From IMG/VR virus record IMGVR_UViG_3300009094_001034, positions 33,174 to 97,173 of that record: DNA of 64,000 bases. The stretch is one strand, 5' to 3'. The position numbers and the translations under genes are program-made. Under the pieces are notes generated by a model. That model made no database searches and was not told where the DNA came from. It worked only from the letters and a program-made list of their open reading frames with translations. The DNA is from a virus. Of this stretch, positions 1 through 9,441 are shown one piece after another. Every line of letters starts with the position of its first letter. Position 1 is the first letter of the stretch.

Positions 1-887
1 TGTTCGTGCGTGGTGAGGTAGGCGTCCGCGACGGAGGTTGCGGCGCCTTGTGTATCGACGCGGCTGTCCGTCACGATCTCCGCGCGACGGCCGTACGCGA
101 GTTGTGAGGCAGAAGGTTCCGCTGGTCGTTCCAGCGCGATGGCCGCGAGGTCGGTGTCCGACATGTTCCAGAAGTACACCGCGTTCACCATGTCCGAGAT
201 GTCGTCGGTCTTCGAGACACTCTCGATCTCGCGCCCGAGCGTCAGGACGTGGCGCTCTCCCGAGTCGAAGTTGCGATAGCGAAACACGCCGCTTGGATCC
301 ACGAACCAATAGAAGTTCCCCGGCCCGATCTTCTTCACGCGCCGGATCGCATCCAGATACTTCTCCGAGCCGACTTCGATGGAGACCGTCTTCCCAGACG
401 TCTGCATCGTGTCGCTCTCGGCGTGGACGCGCGAGAAGGTTCCCATGTGCTGTGTTGCGCGATTCAGGATGTCGGTGAGGATCGTAGTGACGTCGGTCGT
501 CGTCCACGACTTCGCAGGCGCTGTCGCATCGTCCTTGTCCATGAAGAAGTCGCGGGCGAGCTGCGACGCGTACGGGGTCACGGAGACATCCACACGGTCT
601 CCCGCGCCCGCGCCGACGGTGCGGTGGATGCGTTCGATCCATCCGGCGTGAATCAGGACGCCTTCGGGCGCGTCGTCGTCGATGCAGTACGTCTTCACCT
701 CGAACCCGAGTTGGAGGCCGACGATCACATCGTCGAAGCCGGCTGCCAGTTGCAGCTCGAGCGGTCCGATCGATCCGTCGACCTCCATGGAGAACGACGG
801 CTGCGACAGGATCGCGGTGGCCGATTCCGCACCCCAGGTATCCACGTGGACGGCTCCGTTATAGACGCGGTACAGGTAACGCTTCAC
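1..887 (-). CDS. Tail hub/baseplate-type protein, partial (C-terminus outside window)
   Basis: An open minus-strand frame starts at GTG 885-887, 3 nt after the stop of the upstream Dit-like gene, and runs without a stop off the left edge (295 codons seen). The start is weakly defined, with no SD. The product is soluble and beta-rich. It begins KRYLYRVYNG and has a region around residues 160-230 (YLDAIRRVKKIGPGNFYWF, then FRYRNFDSGERHVLTLGREI) that resembles hub or minor tail proteins with the gpD/gp27-like fold found just after distal tail proteins in siphophages. The position after tape measure and Dit supports a tail-tip role. The exact family is inferred. Any C-terminal receptor-binding or peptidase domain would lie outside the window. 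Confidence 0.7.
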   Translation of the reverse strand, partial: MKRYLYRVYNGAVHVDTWGAESATAILSQPSFSMEVDGSIGPLELQLAAGFDDVIVGLQLGFEVKTYCIDDDAPEGVLIHAGWIERIHRTVGAGAGDRVDVSVTPYASQLARDFFMDKDDATAPAKSWTTTDVTTILTDILNRATQHMGTFSRVHAESDTMQTSGKTVSIEVGSEKYLDAIRRVKKIGPGNFYWFVDPSGVFRYRNFDSGERHVLTLGREIESVSKTDDISDMVNAVYFWNMSDTDLAAIALERPAEPSASQLAYGRRAEIVTDSRVDTQGAATSVADAYLTTHE

Positions 888-890
888 GAG

Positions 891-3251
891 CTAGAGGTAG
901 GTGGGTTGGGTGGCATCGAGCACGGACCACGGCGTGCTCGTGTCCGACGTCGGATTGTTGCCTTCAAAGACCGCGTAACCGTAGTTGGATGACGTGCTCC
1001 ACGTACCGGAGCTCGCCGCGGACGTCTTGAGCGTGAGCTTCCCGCCGGACCCGGACCCATACGGGATGCGCCACGTCTGGAAGAGCGTCCCACCCGTGGA
1101 GGCTTCGAAGACGAGCGCGTACGTGGTCGACGCGGACACCGGGATGTCAGCGGCCCAAGGGATCTCGATGGGGGTGAGCGATCCGTTGTACCCCTCCGCC
1201 GCGGTGCCGGTGATGTAGGAGCGGATGTCTTCCTTCGCGATCGTTACCCGCGCATCGTTCCCGTTGATGTCGTCCACGATCGTCGATGTTGGGTTGCCGC
1301 CCGACGTCGTGCGGAGACTCACGATGAAGTCTCCCGTGGAGAGGGTTCCGTCCGACAGCAGCCCGGGAATGCGTGCAACGTAGATGAGCGTGCCGCGCTG
1401 CCGGATGTAGGTGTTCGCGCCCGAGGAGAACGTGAGCGCGGCGCGGATGCCGTCCGCGCCTCCCGTCCCGCCACCGACCGCCTGGTAGTCCGTGATGGAG
1501 TCAGTGTCGTAGAAGCTGTAGGCGCCGATGAACGACGCGGGCATGTAGACGGCTGCGGTCGCAACGCCGGACGTGAAGCGTGGGAAGCTGCCACGGGTCG
1601 CTCGCACGTCGTCGCCGGACACCGTGATCGTGCCGGAGTCGACGACGAGTTTCGTCGTGCTGTTCGGGTGCACGTCTGCGGTGAGGAGCGAGGACCGCCC
1701 CGTGGTCGCATCGATCACTTCGAGGTGCGCGCAGGAAAGTGCGGAGAGGTCCGACCAGAGACCCAAGTAGCCGGCGGCGGTGCGTGGCGTGGCCCCCGAT
1801 GCGAAGAGCGTCCAATCATCATCCGCGGTGCGCTTGTAGTAAGCGCGAAGCTGTGATCCGGTGAACCGGAGGCGGAGCCACACCCAGCCATCGAGATCCG
1901 TCACCGCGAGAGTCCGGTAGAAGCGGTCGTCATCGCGCACGGTGACGGCGTTCGGCGCGAGTTCCATGCGGACGTGCGCCGTGTCGGTGGGACTCGATGC
2001 GTTCACGCACCGAGCGATGATGCCGACGCTGCCGGAGCTCGGCTTCTTGAGATAGGCGATGATCTCGCCGTCGCGGACGGTCGTGTTGGTGACGATGGCG
2101 GTGGCATCCGTCGCCGCGGCGTTCGTTTGCTTGAACGCTTTCAGGTACGCATCGGACGCGGCGATGTCGAACGTCCCGTCCTGCAGCGTGTACACCGCTT
2201 GCGCTGCGGCGATGTTCGCGTAGGACGCGAACGTGTCGGTGAAGTGATCCGCGACGCAGATGCGCGCCGGGTTCATCGTGCCTCGGTTGATGTGAAGCTG
2301 GACACCCTGCGGTCCTGAGCCGGCGAGGTGGAGCGGCACGAACTGGTGTGCGAGCGTCGATGTTGGGAGTGTGCGGCGGGTCGTCGAGAGTGATGCTCCG
2401 GCGCCTTCGGCGCACGTGAGTGAGAGGTGGAAGCGGCACCATGTGTTGTGGAAGTGCTCGCGCGGAAGATCGAGCGGCGCGGAGATGGTCACGTCGTACG
2501 CGCGATCATCGGCCGTCGTGACGACGCGCAGGTCATCGAAGGTGACATCGACCGCGGTCGCGTTCGATCCCGTGACGGTGAGTGAGATCGAGGTGATGGA
2601 GGAGAGCGACGGTGCGCCCGTTGCAGTCATCGCGCTGATGACTGCCGAGAGATCGTTCGCGCCCGTGGTGAAACCCGAGCTCCACGTCTGCACGTAGGTG
2701 TTGCCAGGAGACGTCTGGAGCGTGAGCGCGATGGACGTGAGGAAGGATGCATTCGAGATGTACGCCCGGAGCTTCGCTGTGTCGGACGTGGCGAACGAGG
2801 AGAGGTCATGCGTTGCGGTCCACGTCGTGGTCTGCGCGCCGGTCCCTGTTGAAGCGGACACTTTGCGCCCGCGCGTGCCGTAGCTGTAGTTCGTCGCGTC
2901 GACGGACCCGCCGCTCCACGCCTCGCCCTCTTCGAAGGTCGCTGTGCGGCGTTCAAGCGTCCCGTAGTCCGTGATCACGAGCTGACCTTGTGAGACTGCG
3001 AAGAGCTGCTTGAAGGCGTCGAGCTTCTGTTCGAAGTCGGCCATCGATGTCCCAACAATGGCGCCGTCGAGTGTGATCGGTTTGCCTCGGAAGCGCTGCT
3101 GGTGAAAGGCCGTGCCGTCGCCTCGCGCGATGGGGGATGCGGCGTACTCCACCTCCGGTGAGCTGTCGTGCTGGATGCGCGACACGATGATGCCGCTCGT
3201 GCCGTCGAACGTGTTGATAATCGATCCGTTGTAAGAGTACGTGCGGCTCAT
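891..3251 (-). CDS. Distal tail (Dit-like) protein with C-terminal beta-sandwich domains, 786 aa
   Basis: Residues 1-115 (RGKPITLDGAIVG, then DFEQKLDAFKQLF) look like the Dit/phage tail N-terminal domain that forms a ring at the tail tip. The remaining ~670 residues are Ser/Thr/Gly-rich with repeated beta-sandwich character (residues ~120-230, ~340-520 and ~560-770), as in evolved Dit proteins carrying carbohydrate-binding modules. It sits directly after the tape measure gene, the standard place for Dit. The start is ATG 9 nt after the upstream TAA; the spacer is CCACCCGCC, one of the C-rich leaders typical of this strand. Sugar binding and host adhesion are inferred. Confidence 0.75.
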   Translation of the reverse strand: MSRTYSYNGSIINTFDGTSGIIVSRIQHDSSPEVEYAASPIARGDGTAFHQQRFRGKPITLDGAIVGTSMADFEQKLDAFKQLFAVSQGQLVITDYGTLERRTATFEEGEAWSGGSVDATNYSYGTRGRKVSASTGTGAQTTTWTATHDLSSFATSDTAKLRAYISNASFLTSIALTLQTSPGNTYVQTWSSGFTTGANDLSAVISAMTATGAPSLSSITSISLTVTGSNATAVDVTFDDLRVVTTADDRAYDVTISAPLDLPREHFHNTWCRFHLSLTCAEGAGASLSTTRRTLPTSTLAHQFVPLHLAGSGPQGVQLHINRGTMNPARICVADHFTDTFASYANIAAAQAVYTLQDGTFDIAASDAYLKAFKQTNAAATDATAIVTNTTVRDGEIIAYLKKPSSGSVGIIARCVNASSPTDTAHVRMELAPNAVTVRDDDRFYRTLAVTDLDGWVWLRLRFTGSQLRAYYKRTADDDWTLFASGATPRTAAGYLGLWSDLSALSCAHLEVIDATTGRSSLLTADVHPNSTTKLVVDSGTITVSGDDVRATRGSFPRFTSGVATAAVYMPASFIGAYSFYDTDSITDYQAVGGGTGGADGIRAALTFSSGANTYIRQRGTLIYVARIPGLLSDGTLSTGDFIVSLRTTSGGNPTSTIVDDINGNDARVTIAKEDIRSYITGTAAEGYNGSLTPIEIPWAADIPVSASTTYALVFEASTGGTLFQTWRIPYGSGSGGKLTLKTSAASSGTWSTSSNYGYAVFEGNNPTSDTSTPWSVLDATQPTYL

Positions 3252-3260
3252 GGCGGGTGG

Positions 3261-6200
3261 TTAGGCGGGAAGTCCGGTGCGGACGCGGCGAAGTTCGTTG
3301 GCCAGCGCACGCGAGACACGCTCCTGGATCGCGTGGAGGTCGTGTTCCGAACGGATCACGGGGTTGTGGATGTTCACGATCGTCGTTCCACCGCCGTTTG
3401 CGCGATGGCGCGGATCATCGCGACGCAGCACCTCTTCGCCAGGCGTGAGCATCGCGGGAACCGTGTCTCGGTATCCGATGCCGGGGACGACCCCGCCGCG
3501 AGCAAAGTGGTTAAAGTCGAAGGTCTCCCGTGCCCACAGGTCGGCACCTTGCGCAGCGAGCTTCCACCCGCTACTACCCCAGTCGGCGCCCTTGATCTTG
3601 TCGATGAAGCCATTCGCGGCATTAACCGTTACCTCGCCAGCCTTGATCTGGACGTTCTGGGCTTCGGCTTGAATGACCTGGGCACGACCCCACGGCGTGC
3701 CCAGGACATTGCTGGCCCCATCTTCTGCAGCATTCATGTCGTCGAATGCCTTCTTCAAGTCGTTCAGGTCTTTGATGCGCTCGTTGTTCGGACCGAGGAG
3801 CGACACGAGCATCGAGCCAGCGCGCTGCCCCATGAAGTCGAAGGAGTCGGCGACCGTCCAATTGGATGACGCCATCTCGTTCAGGATGGCGATCTGGCTC
3901 TTCAACGGCTTCTCCATTCCCTCGAACCGGAGTTCCAGCTTGGAGATCGAATCCTTCAAGAACTCGGACGACTCGGTAGCGTTGTCTTGCTTCTCCTTGT
4001 AGGCATCCATCGTCTCGCTGGCGTCCTTGATCGCATCGTCGTAGCCGCGAACAACCGCTTTCTGGTCGTCTTGGGCCGATTCAAGCTCTCCCACCCTCGC
4101 AGCAAAGAGTCGGCCCTCAGCGCCGAGACCAGGCAGCCTGCCAAGGATTGCGGCGGCGGATTGTTCGGGTGCGGTGATTCCAGCCGCTTCGGCCGCTGCT
4201 CGCTGCGCCTTCTTGATCGCGAGGAGGTCGTCACCGTACGTGACATCACGCTCCAGTCCCTTCGCTTGGGCGGCGCGTCGGAGGGCATCCACGCGCTGCT
4301 TCCCCCCTGCCTCTCGCTCCTGAGCTGCGGCGAGCTGCGGCCCGAGCCGCTGGGCCTCGGCGATCGCGTCCTGCACGTTCATGGGTGTGCCGCCGGCCTT
4401 GAGGGCGTCGTCGATGCCGCGTCGTGCGGGATCGAAGGCGAGATCCTTTTCGAGGTTCACGATCGAGAACTCGCGCTGCAGTCCGGCGATGCGACGAGAG
4501 AGCGCGTTCTGTTCGAAGAGCTGGTGCGGCGCGAGCTTCAGCTTCTCAAGCTCGAACCGCTTCATCTGCTGCTGGATCTGGAACGCGCGATCGTTGTAGG
4601 CGCGTTCGCCCACGAGTTCCGCGCTCTTCAACTCCTGGAGCCGCGTCTTCAGCTCGGAGGCCGTGCCCGCGGAGTGCTTCAGTGAATCGCCGAACTTCGC
4701 GCCAGCCTCGGCGCTGCGGAGCAACTGCAGTTCCTCGCGCTTCGCCGCCATTTCGAGCCGGGCAACTTCGTCATCAAACGCATCCATGCCGGAGATGCGC
4801 GGATTCGCAAGTTGTTGGATCTCGTTGCGGACATCGCCAAGGTGCGCCTTCGTCGCCTGCAGCGCTGCCGTCGTTTCCTCGAGCTGATCCCTGAACGCAC
4901 CCTGCTGATCTTTCAGATCATCGACGTCTCCAGCTGCTGCCTTCGCGAGCGCGCCGTACGACCGCATCTCAGCGCTCGCGTGCGCCTGTTCGCGATCGAG
5001 GTCGACAAGCTGTTGCTGCATTTCCTGCGTCGCTCGGGCGTTCTCTTGCATGTTCCGGAGCGTCGATCCGATCTCCGATCCAACCGTCGATGCCGCGCGC
5101 CCGAGCGAGCCAGGGACCTGTCCGCCGAACCTCCCGATGGTGTCCGCTGCACCGATGCCGGCGTCGAAGGATTCCGGGGTCTGGTAAATATTCACGCCGC
5201 GCCGAGCAAGGGTCGCGAGCTCCGAGGCCTTCGGGGCGTTGATCGCGCTGAAGAAGCGGCGCTGGAAGGTCGCAGGGCGGTCCCCCGAGACGCCGAGCGC
5301 CTTGAGCCGGGCCAGCACCGCAATGTAGTCCTCATACGCAGTCCCAGAGGCTTTGGCTGTCGATCCCGCGTCCCGCAGCGCCACCTGCATCTCTTGGGCG
5401 GTGAGGCCCGTTTCGCGGAAGGCCACGGTGACGGCGTTTGCCATGCGCTCCGTCTCCGAGAGAGGAAGATTGAACTGGTCCATCGACTCGGCGACGGTGT
5501 CCGCAACGTCACCCAGATCCTGCATCGTCGCAGTGGCCGCAAGGAGGATCGGCGAGAGGTTCTCCTTGGTCATCTGCGCGACGTCGAAGCCGGAGTCGCG
5601 GAACTTCTCAATGGCGTTGATCGTCTCGTCGGCGTTGAAGATCGTGCCCTTCGAAGCGCCGAACGAGAGGTCCGAAAGGAATGCTCGCGCGCCGCCGAAG
5701 CCACCCTTGTGCTCCTGGATCGACATCGCGACCTGCGAGAGGTCCTTGTCGAAGGTCAGTCCTTCCGAAACGGTGTCCTTCAGGAGTTGCCAGCTCTTGT
5801 AGAGGATTGCGACGCCCCCGGCGACACGCGTGAGAGTGCCGAGCATGGACTCCTGCTTCGCTTCGGCGCCCTGCGAAGCCGTATTCACCTGATCAAGTGC
5901 GGTGCGGAAGTGCCCGAGCTCGTCCTTCGTCGCGCGATAGACCGACTGCAGTTCGCGAACGGTGGTGCCCTGCGTCTTCGCGGAAATCGCGAACGCATCG
6001 ACGCCGGTCTTCGCGTCGGACATCGCGGCGCGCACTTGAAGCGTGGCCTGCGCAAACTCCTTCCCGGTGACGCCGTTGGCACGCAGTTGCTGCTCGGCCA
6101 TCTTGAGCTGGTTCTGCATGGCCGTGAAGTTGCCCTTCAACTCCGCGGCGGACTTCGCGATCTCATCTTGGGAACCCTCGGCGGTCTTGAAGAGCTGGCG

Positions 6201-6278
6201 GAGGGTTTGGTTCAGCTTCTCAACCGCGGCGGTGTCTGCCGCGGTGCCGATCGTGATGGTCTTCTTGATCGCCGCCAT
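3261..6278 (-). CDS. Tail tape measure protein, 1005 aa
   Basis: This is the largest gene of the late block. The N-terminal ~120 residues are coiled-coil (LNQTLRQLFKTAEGSQDE), followed by a hydrophobic stretch near residue 155 (GGVAILYKSWQLLKD) and then a TP901-like core typical of tape measure proteins. Long helical Ala/Gln/Glu-rich segments fill residues 380-650. The C-terminus has FARGGVVPGIGYRDTVPAML, a motif common at tape measure C-termini. The protein sets tail length and is ejected with the DNA. About 1000 residues would fit a tail of roughly 150 nm by the usual length rule. The start overlaps the upstream stop (TGATG). Confidence 0.9.
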   Translation of the reverse strand: MAAIKKTITIGTAADTAAVEKLNQTLRQLFKTAEGSQDEIAKSAAELKGNFTAMQNQLKMAEQQLRANGVTGKEFAQATLQVRAAMSDAKTGVDAFAISAKTQGTTVRELQSVYRATKDELGHFRTALDQVNTASQGAEAKQESMLGTLTRVAGGVAILYKSWQLLKDTVSEGLTFDKDLSQVAMSIQEHKGGFGGARAFLSDLSFGASKGTIFNADETINAIEKFRDSGFDVAQMTKENLSPILLAATATMQDLGDVADTVAESMDQFNLPLSETERMANAVTVAFRETGLTAQEMQVALRDAGSTAKASGTAYEDYIAVLARLKALGVSGDRPATFQRRFFSAINAPKASELATLARRGVNIYQTPESFDAGIGAADTIGRFGGQVPGSLGRAASTVGSEIGSTLRNMQENARATQEMQQQLVDLDREQAHASAEMRSYGALAKAAAGDVDDLKDQQGAFRDQLEETTAALQATKAHLGDVRNEIQQLANPRISGMDAFDDEVARLEMAAKREELQLLRSAEAGAKFGDSLKHSAGTASELKTRLQELKSAELVGERAYNDRAFQIQQQMKRFELEKLKLAPHQLFEQNALSRRIAGLQREFSIVNLEKDLAFDPARRGIDDALKAGGTPMNVQDAIAEAQRLGPQLAAAQEREAGGKQRVDALRRAAQAKGLERDVTYGDDLLAIKKAQRAAAEAAGITAPEQSAAAILGRLPGLGAEGRLFAARVGELESAQDDQKAVVRGYDDAIKDASETMDAYKEKQDNATESSEFLKDSISKLELRFEGMEKPLKSQIAILNEMASSNWTVADSFDFMGQRAGSMLVSLLGPNNERIKDLNDLKKAFDDMNAAEDGASNVLGTPWGRAQVIQAEAQNVQIKAGEVTVNAANGFIDKIKGADWGSSGWKLAAQGADLWARETFDFNHFARGGVVPGIGYRDTVPAMLTPGEEVLRRDDPRHRANGGGTTIVNIHNPVIRSEHDLHAIQERVSRALANELRRVRTGLPA

Positions 6279-6892
6279 CAGCCGAGGACGGTGGAAACGA
6301 CTCGCTCAAGGACCGACGTCATCACCTCCTCGGCGTCATCGAACACGGAGGCCGTGCTGCGCTCGAACCAGTGCTGCGCGGGAATGCCGCGCTGGTTTCC
6401 AGGTGCGCGCTTCGTGGAGTGCTCATACCCCAGTTCATCCACGGCATGGTTCTGCGTTCCGACTTCGGTGAACCAGGCGTAGTTGTAGCGTTCCTTCCCG
6501 CGTGCGTGGGCGAGGACGCGAGCGACCATCTGGCGCTTCTCGCGCTGGAGCTTGTCGGCGCGGATGCCGTAATCCCGCAGCAGTCCCGAATCCACCGGCG
6601 ATGCGGCGCGCGCGTTCTCCGCCGCATCGGCGGCAATCTCCTGCATGCGGTTGGCGAGCGCATCACCGACGACCGATCCTTCACTCACGTCGTCGATGGC
6701 GGCGTCGAGCCGATGCACCCGCACAATCAGGTCATCGAGCGATAGGGTGTCTGCGGTGAGGAACCCCATGCCCTGCGTCATCGTCTGGCGCAGTTGCATG
6801 AGCGACGCGCCGTAGCGCTGGAGCCCGCGGGCATCAGCGTCTGCGACCTCCACGGTCAGCTCTGCGTCGATGGCGTCGTAGATGGCCTGCAT
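6278..6892 (-). CDS. HK97 gp10-like tail completion/minor tail protein, 204 aa
   Basis: The second half (residues ~95-190) has the pattern of the HK97-gp10 family: AAENARAASPVDSGLLRDY, a basic strand region, YNYAWFTEVGTQNHAV, and PAQHWFERS near the end. That family covers neck and tail-completion proteins. The N-terminal ~80 residues are helical and not part of the usual domain. In most siphophages this gene lies among the connectors before the tail tube gene; here it lies between the tail chaperone and the tape measure. The ATG follows the chaperone stop by 14 nt with a C-rich spacer. The gene overlaps the tape measure start. Confidence 0.7.
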   Translation of the reverse strand: MQAIYDAIDAELTVEVADADARGLQRYGASLMQLRQTMTQGMGFLTADTLSLDDLIVRVHRLDAAIDDVSEGSVVGDALANRMQEIAADAAENARAASPVDSGLLRDYGIRADKLQREKRQMVARVLAHARGKERYNYAWFTEVGTQNHAVDELGYEHSTKRAPGNQRGIPAQHWFERSTASVFDDAEEVMTSVLERVVSTVLG

Positions 6893-6906
6893 GAATGGGG
6901 ATGTGG

Positions 6907-7514
6907 CTATCGGGGGGAGCGGCGCGCGAGCGCTGCAAGTGCGGCAAGTGCGGCTTCTCGGGACGGCGGTGCGGTACCTTCACTCTGGGGCCGGTTCGCG
7001 CTCTCGGCAATCAGCACCGCTCGCAATGCGGCGACGACTTCGACGGGCAGCGCGAGCACGCCGGCGCCGTAGCGATCGACGAGTCGCGCCGCTTCCACGG
7101 CCGGGTGGTACGTGCCCTCCCGGACCGCGGCGTCGATCGCTAGTCTTTTGGGTCCTCCGCGTTGCGAAGGGATGCGCTTACCGTGTCGTAGAGCGATGAG
7201 CAGGCCGTCACGAGTACCTTAACGTCGGTGATGGGCAGACGGTTGATCGTCGTCTCGTTCAGCGGCACATTCGAACCGTCCGGGTTCTTCCACGTCCACT
7301 CCTTCGGCACGGAGCGGAGGATGGCGGATTTCTTCGTCACACCGTAGCTGAACGGGATCTCCACGGTGCCATCGGCGCTGGGCCGGATCCCCAGGGAATC
7401 GAGCTTCTCCATGAGCGTCTGCTCCACGGCGACGTGGTCGAGATAGTCGACGCGGAGCGTGACGTCGATCTTCTGTGCGGGCAGGTGGACGGTGGTCTCG
7501 TTTACGGAGGCCAT
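6907..7514 (-). CDS. Tail assembly chaperone, -1 frameshift fusion (gpGT-like), 202 aa
   Basis: This product arises if ribosomes slip back one base on CCCAAAA. The first 123 codons are shared with the short form (7514 to 7146). Translation then continues in the -1 frame from 7146 for 79 residues, beginning RLAIDAAVREG, to TAG 6907-6909. The -1 frame has no stop between the slip site and 6907. Its Ala-rich helical tail (AALAALAALARRSPR) is like T domains of other phages. An internal GTG at 7098 could in principle start a separate 63-aa protein, but the heptamer makes the fusion more likely. Confidence 0.8.
7140..7514 (-). CDS. Tail assembly chaperone, unshifted product (gpG-like), 124 aa
   Basis: This small acidic protein lies directly between tail tube and tape measure genes, the invariant place for tail assembly chaperones. 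Such proteins coat the tape measure and recruit tube subunits and are not in the virion. The reading frame ends DPKD-TAG with a slippery heptamer 3 nt before the stop (see 7146-7152), and the -1 frame is open past it. Sequence similarity to lambda G is not visible, so the call rests on position, size and frameshift. ATG 7514 has the leader element TTCACCC at 7525-7531. Confidence 0.82.
   Translation of the reverse strand: MASVNETTVHLPAQKIDVTLRVDYLDHVAVEQTLMEKLDSLGIRPSADGTVEIPFSYGVTKKSAILRSVPKEWTWKNPDGSNVPLNETTINRLPITDVKVLVTACSSLYDTVSASLRNAEDPKD
7146..7152 (-). promoter_or_regulatory. Programmed -1 ribosomal frameshift site CCCAAAA
   Basis: Read on the minus strand, the zero frame is GAC CCA AAA GAC TAG, which places C CCA AAA in exact X XXY YYZ phase. 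It lies one codon before the stop of the tail chaperone gene, as in lambda G-GT. No obvious strong downstream stem was identified by eye. Confidence 0.85.
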
Positions 7515-7553
7515 GATGAGGAATGGGTGAATAGTGGATTGCGGGGGATGCCG

Positions 7554-8756
7554 TTAGGCGTACGTCGAGATCGCGTTCGTGATCAGCACCTTGATGTCGA
7601 AGCCGTCCGACGAGGAGTACTGCGCGCGGCCGCTGTGCTGCTCGCGCACGATGTCTGCGCCACCGAGCGGGGCACCGGAGGGGTCGAGGACGAGCTTCGG
7701 AATCTGGTAGCGCAGCGTGTCGCGCGAGGCCGTACCGATGAGGTTTCCAGTGGCGGTGATGTCGAGCGCGAGGCGCGTGCGCTGGCGCATCGCGTCGAGG
7801 TAGGCCACGTCCTTGTGGAGCCAGGACCAGGACGCGCTGGCGCTGTAGGAGGAGACGAGGATGTCCACGGGGTACCGGGAGAAGTCGGTCGTGCCGCCCG
7901 GCGCGTGCTCCGGCTCGAGCTTCTGGTTGAAGTTCAGGGTGAACTCGTTGAAGCGTGCGACCGCGGCCACGGTGCCGAGCGTGCCCCCGATGCTGGTGGT
8001 CGTTCCACCGATCCAGGGGATCTGCGGCGTCGAGCTGGAGTAGGACGGCGTGCGGTTCGAGAGCACGCAGTAGTCCCCCGCAGTCTTCGCGCTGGCGATC
8101 GCCAGGAATCCGATGCCCGTTCCGTTGGCGTTCACCGACGTGAGCGTGACCGTCTCCTCGTTGGCGGTACCGAAGCCGAGCTTGAACACATCGCCGACCA
8201 CGAGGCCGTAGTTCGTGTCGAGCACGGCCGTGGTGGCCCCGATGGAAAGGTTGGCCTGCAGGGTCGCCGTAACGAAGCTGTAGCGCGCCATGAGTTGCAA
8301 CTGCGCGTAATGCACATTCGACTTCTGATTCGCCGTGAGCCCGCCAAAGTGCGCGCCGACATAGCGGCGTGCGTACTTCGCATCTCCATTGCCGAGGTCG
8401 ACCGAGTACGTCGGGATGTTGCCGGAGTTGTTCGACGTCCACGCGTGCGTGTACGAGCTATCCGAGACAGACCCCGTCGTTGGAAGTCCGAACATCCCCG
8501 TGAGGAAGTAGCCGAACGTGCCGACTTGGATCGGCATGGTGATCGGACCCGAAGGCGCGGCGTTCTTGCCCGCGACCACGAAGTACTCCTCGGCGCGGCT
8601 GTCTGCGGCAACGGGAACAGTCTCGTTCTCGAACGGGGACGTCACTCCCTCGCTCTCGAGGTAGAAGAAATTGCCCGGGATGACGGCAGCGCCGGGAGTG
8701 GTCTCTTTGCCGATCGCGCCGTAGCCGCGCTTACCGGATGCGTAGAAGGTGCTCAT
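7554..8756 (-). CDS. Major tail tube protein, 400 aa
   Basis: It begins MSTFYASGKRGYGAIGKETT, the (G.)GxExTxG-type opening common in tail tube proteins, followed by a beta-rich sequence with a Thr/Ser/Gly-rich middle (residues 150-240) that could be an inserted Ig-like or decoration domain. It polymerises to make the non-contractile tube. The gene is immediately upstream of the frameshifted chaperone and downstream of a tail terminator-like gene, the normal order. At 400 residues it is longer than the ~200 of simple tube proteins, in line with an insertion. The ATG follows TAA with a C-rich spacer and no SD. Confidence 0.85.
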   Translation of the reverse strand: MSTFYASGKRGYGAIGKETTPGAAVIPGNFFYLESEGVTSPFENETVPVAADSRAEEYFVVAGKNAAPSGPITMPIQVGTFGYFLTGMFGLPTTGSVSDSSYTHAWTSNNSGNIPTYSVDLGNGDAKYARRYVGAHFGGLTANQKSNVHYAQLQLMARYSFVTATLQANLSIGATTAVLDTNYGLVVGDVFKLGFGTANEETVTLTSVNANGTGIGFLAIASAKTAGDYCVLSNRTPSYSSSTPQIPWIGGTTTSIGGTLGTVAAVARFNEFTLNFNQKLEPEHAPGGTTDFSRYPVDILVSSYSASASWSWLHKDVAYLDAMRQRTRLALDITATGNLIGTASRDTLRYQIPKLVLDPSGAPLGGADIVREQHSGRAQYSSSDGFDIKVLITNAISTYA

Positions 8757-8771
8757 GGTGTGGGCAGGGGA

Positions 8772-8960
8772 TTACGAGGACTTGCGGGGAGCGAGCTTGC
8801 GGGGTTCGGGTGACTCAACGCGCCGGAAGTTCACGCCGTCACAGAGGGCCGCGGCGACCTCCGGAGAGACCTCGCGCGTCTCGCCCGGCCCGACGAGTCC
8901 GACAAGAGAGTTGATGCGGCCGGTGCTGTTTGGGTTCTCGATCGTCACGGTCGTGGACAT
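8772..8960 (-). CDS. Small conserved-position protein before tail tube, 62 aa
   Basis: The start is set at ATG 8958-8960 (MSTTVTIENPNSTGRINSLV) because the preceding stretch overlaps the upstream stop and the C-rich spacer CGCCTACCC abuts this ATG. The product is a short beta-rich N-terminus followed by a Pro/Arg/Lys-rich tail. Small proteins of this kind between tail terminator and tail tube are common, but I recognise no family. Confidence 0.55.
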   Translation of the reverse strand: MSTTVTIENPNSTGRINSLVGLVGPGETREVSPEVAAALCDGVNFRRVESPEPRKLAPRKSS

Positions 8961-8970
8961 GGGTAGGCGT

Positions 8971-9441
8971 TTAGGTTCGTGGGACGAAGTACTGCGCTTC
9001 ACAGACGATGGTGCCGACCATCAGCGGTGGGGTGCCGGTCGTGAGGAACGTGATGCTGTTCTCGACGATCCGGTTCAGCGCGCAGCCGTTTGCGAGCTGG
9101 CCTAGTTGAAGGTTCGCGTCTGCCCGCAGGGCCGTCAACGCGCACTCGTGCAATGTCACGAAGTCGTCGTACTGCGTCTGCGTATCGAGGTAGCGGTCGA
9201 AGATGAGGATGCGAGTCCGGACGCGCACCTCGTCGGCCCCTGTGACGCCGGCCTCCTCCAGGTTGTCCGGCGGCAGCGCCCGTGTCGTATCGAGCGACCA
9301 GAATGGATACTTGAGCGACGTGTCGGCGAGGTTCCTGCGTGGCCAGAGGTAGCCCGCGGCGAACAATCCCGCACTCGCACCGGTGATGGTGGTGAGCACA
9401 GCTCCGATGCCGTCTCGGTGAAGGCGAATCGGCGCGCTCAC
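8971..9441 (-). CDS. Tail terminator/tail completion-type protein, 156 aa
   Basis: It starts at GTG 9441, overlapping the stop of the preceding gene by GTGA. It is a compact alpha/beta protein (MSAPIRLHRDGIGAVLTTI; DEVRVRTRILIFDRYLDTQ). Position between the head-tail joining genes and the tail tube gene fits the protein that caps the tail tube and docks to the head. Assignment is by gene order and size only; no diagnostic motif is visible. Confidence 0.55.
   Translation of the reverse strand: MSAPIRLHRDGIGAVLTTITGASAGLFAAGYLWPRRNLADTSLKYPFWSLDTTRALPPDNLEEAGVTGADEVRVRTRILIFDRYLDTQTQYDDFVTLHECALTALRADANLQLGQLANGCALNRIVENSITFLTTGTPPLMVGTIVCEAQYFVPRT

Noticed and set aside
249-992. Long plus-strand reading frame in the tail region (247 codons)
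   Set aside because: It lies opposite the GTG-started minus-strand tail gene (1-887) and the end of the Dit-like gene. The minus frame has phage-tail composition; the plus frame is Arg/Val/Asp-rich, as typical for antisense frames in GC-rich DNA.
4812-6482. Plus-strand frame of 556 codons
   Set aside because: Antisense to the tape measure gene; charged, Arg/Leu-rich composition without motifs.
6907-7098. Separate 63-aa gene starting at GTG 7098
   Set aside because: The exact slippery heptamer at 7146-7152 and the continuous -1 frame make this the C-terminal part of a frameshift fusion.
7219-8442. Minus-strand frame of 407 codons overlapping the tail tube gene
   Set aside because: Same strand but other frame than the tail tube and chaperone genes; Arg/His-rich shadow with no motifs.
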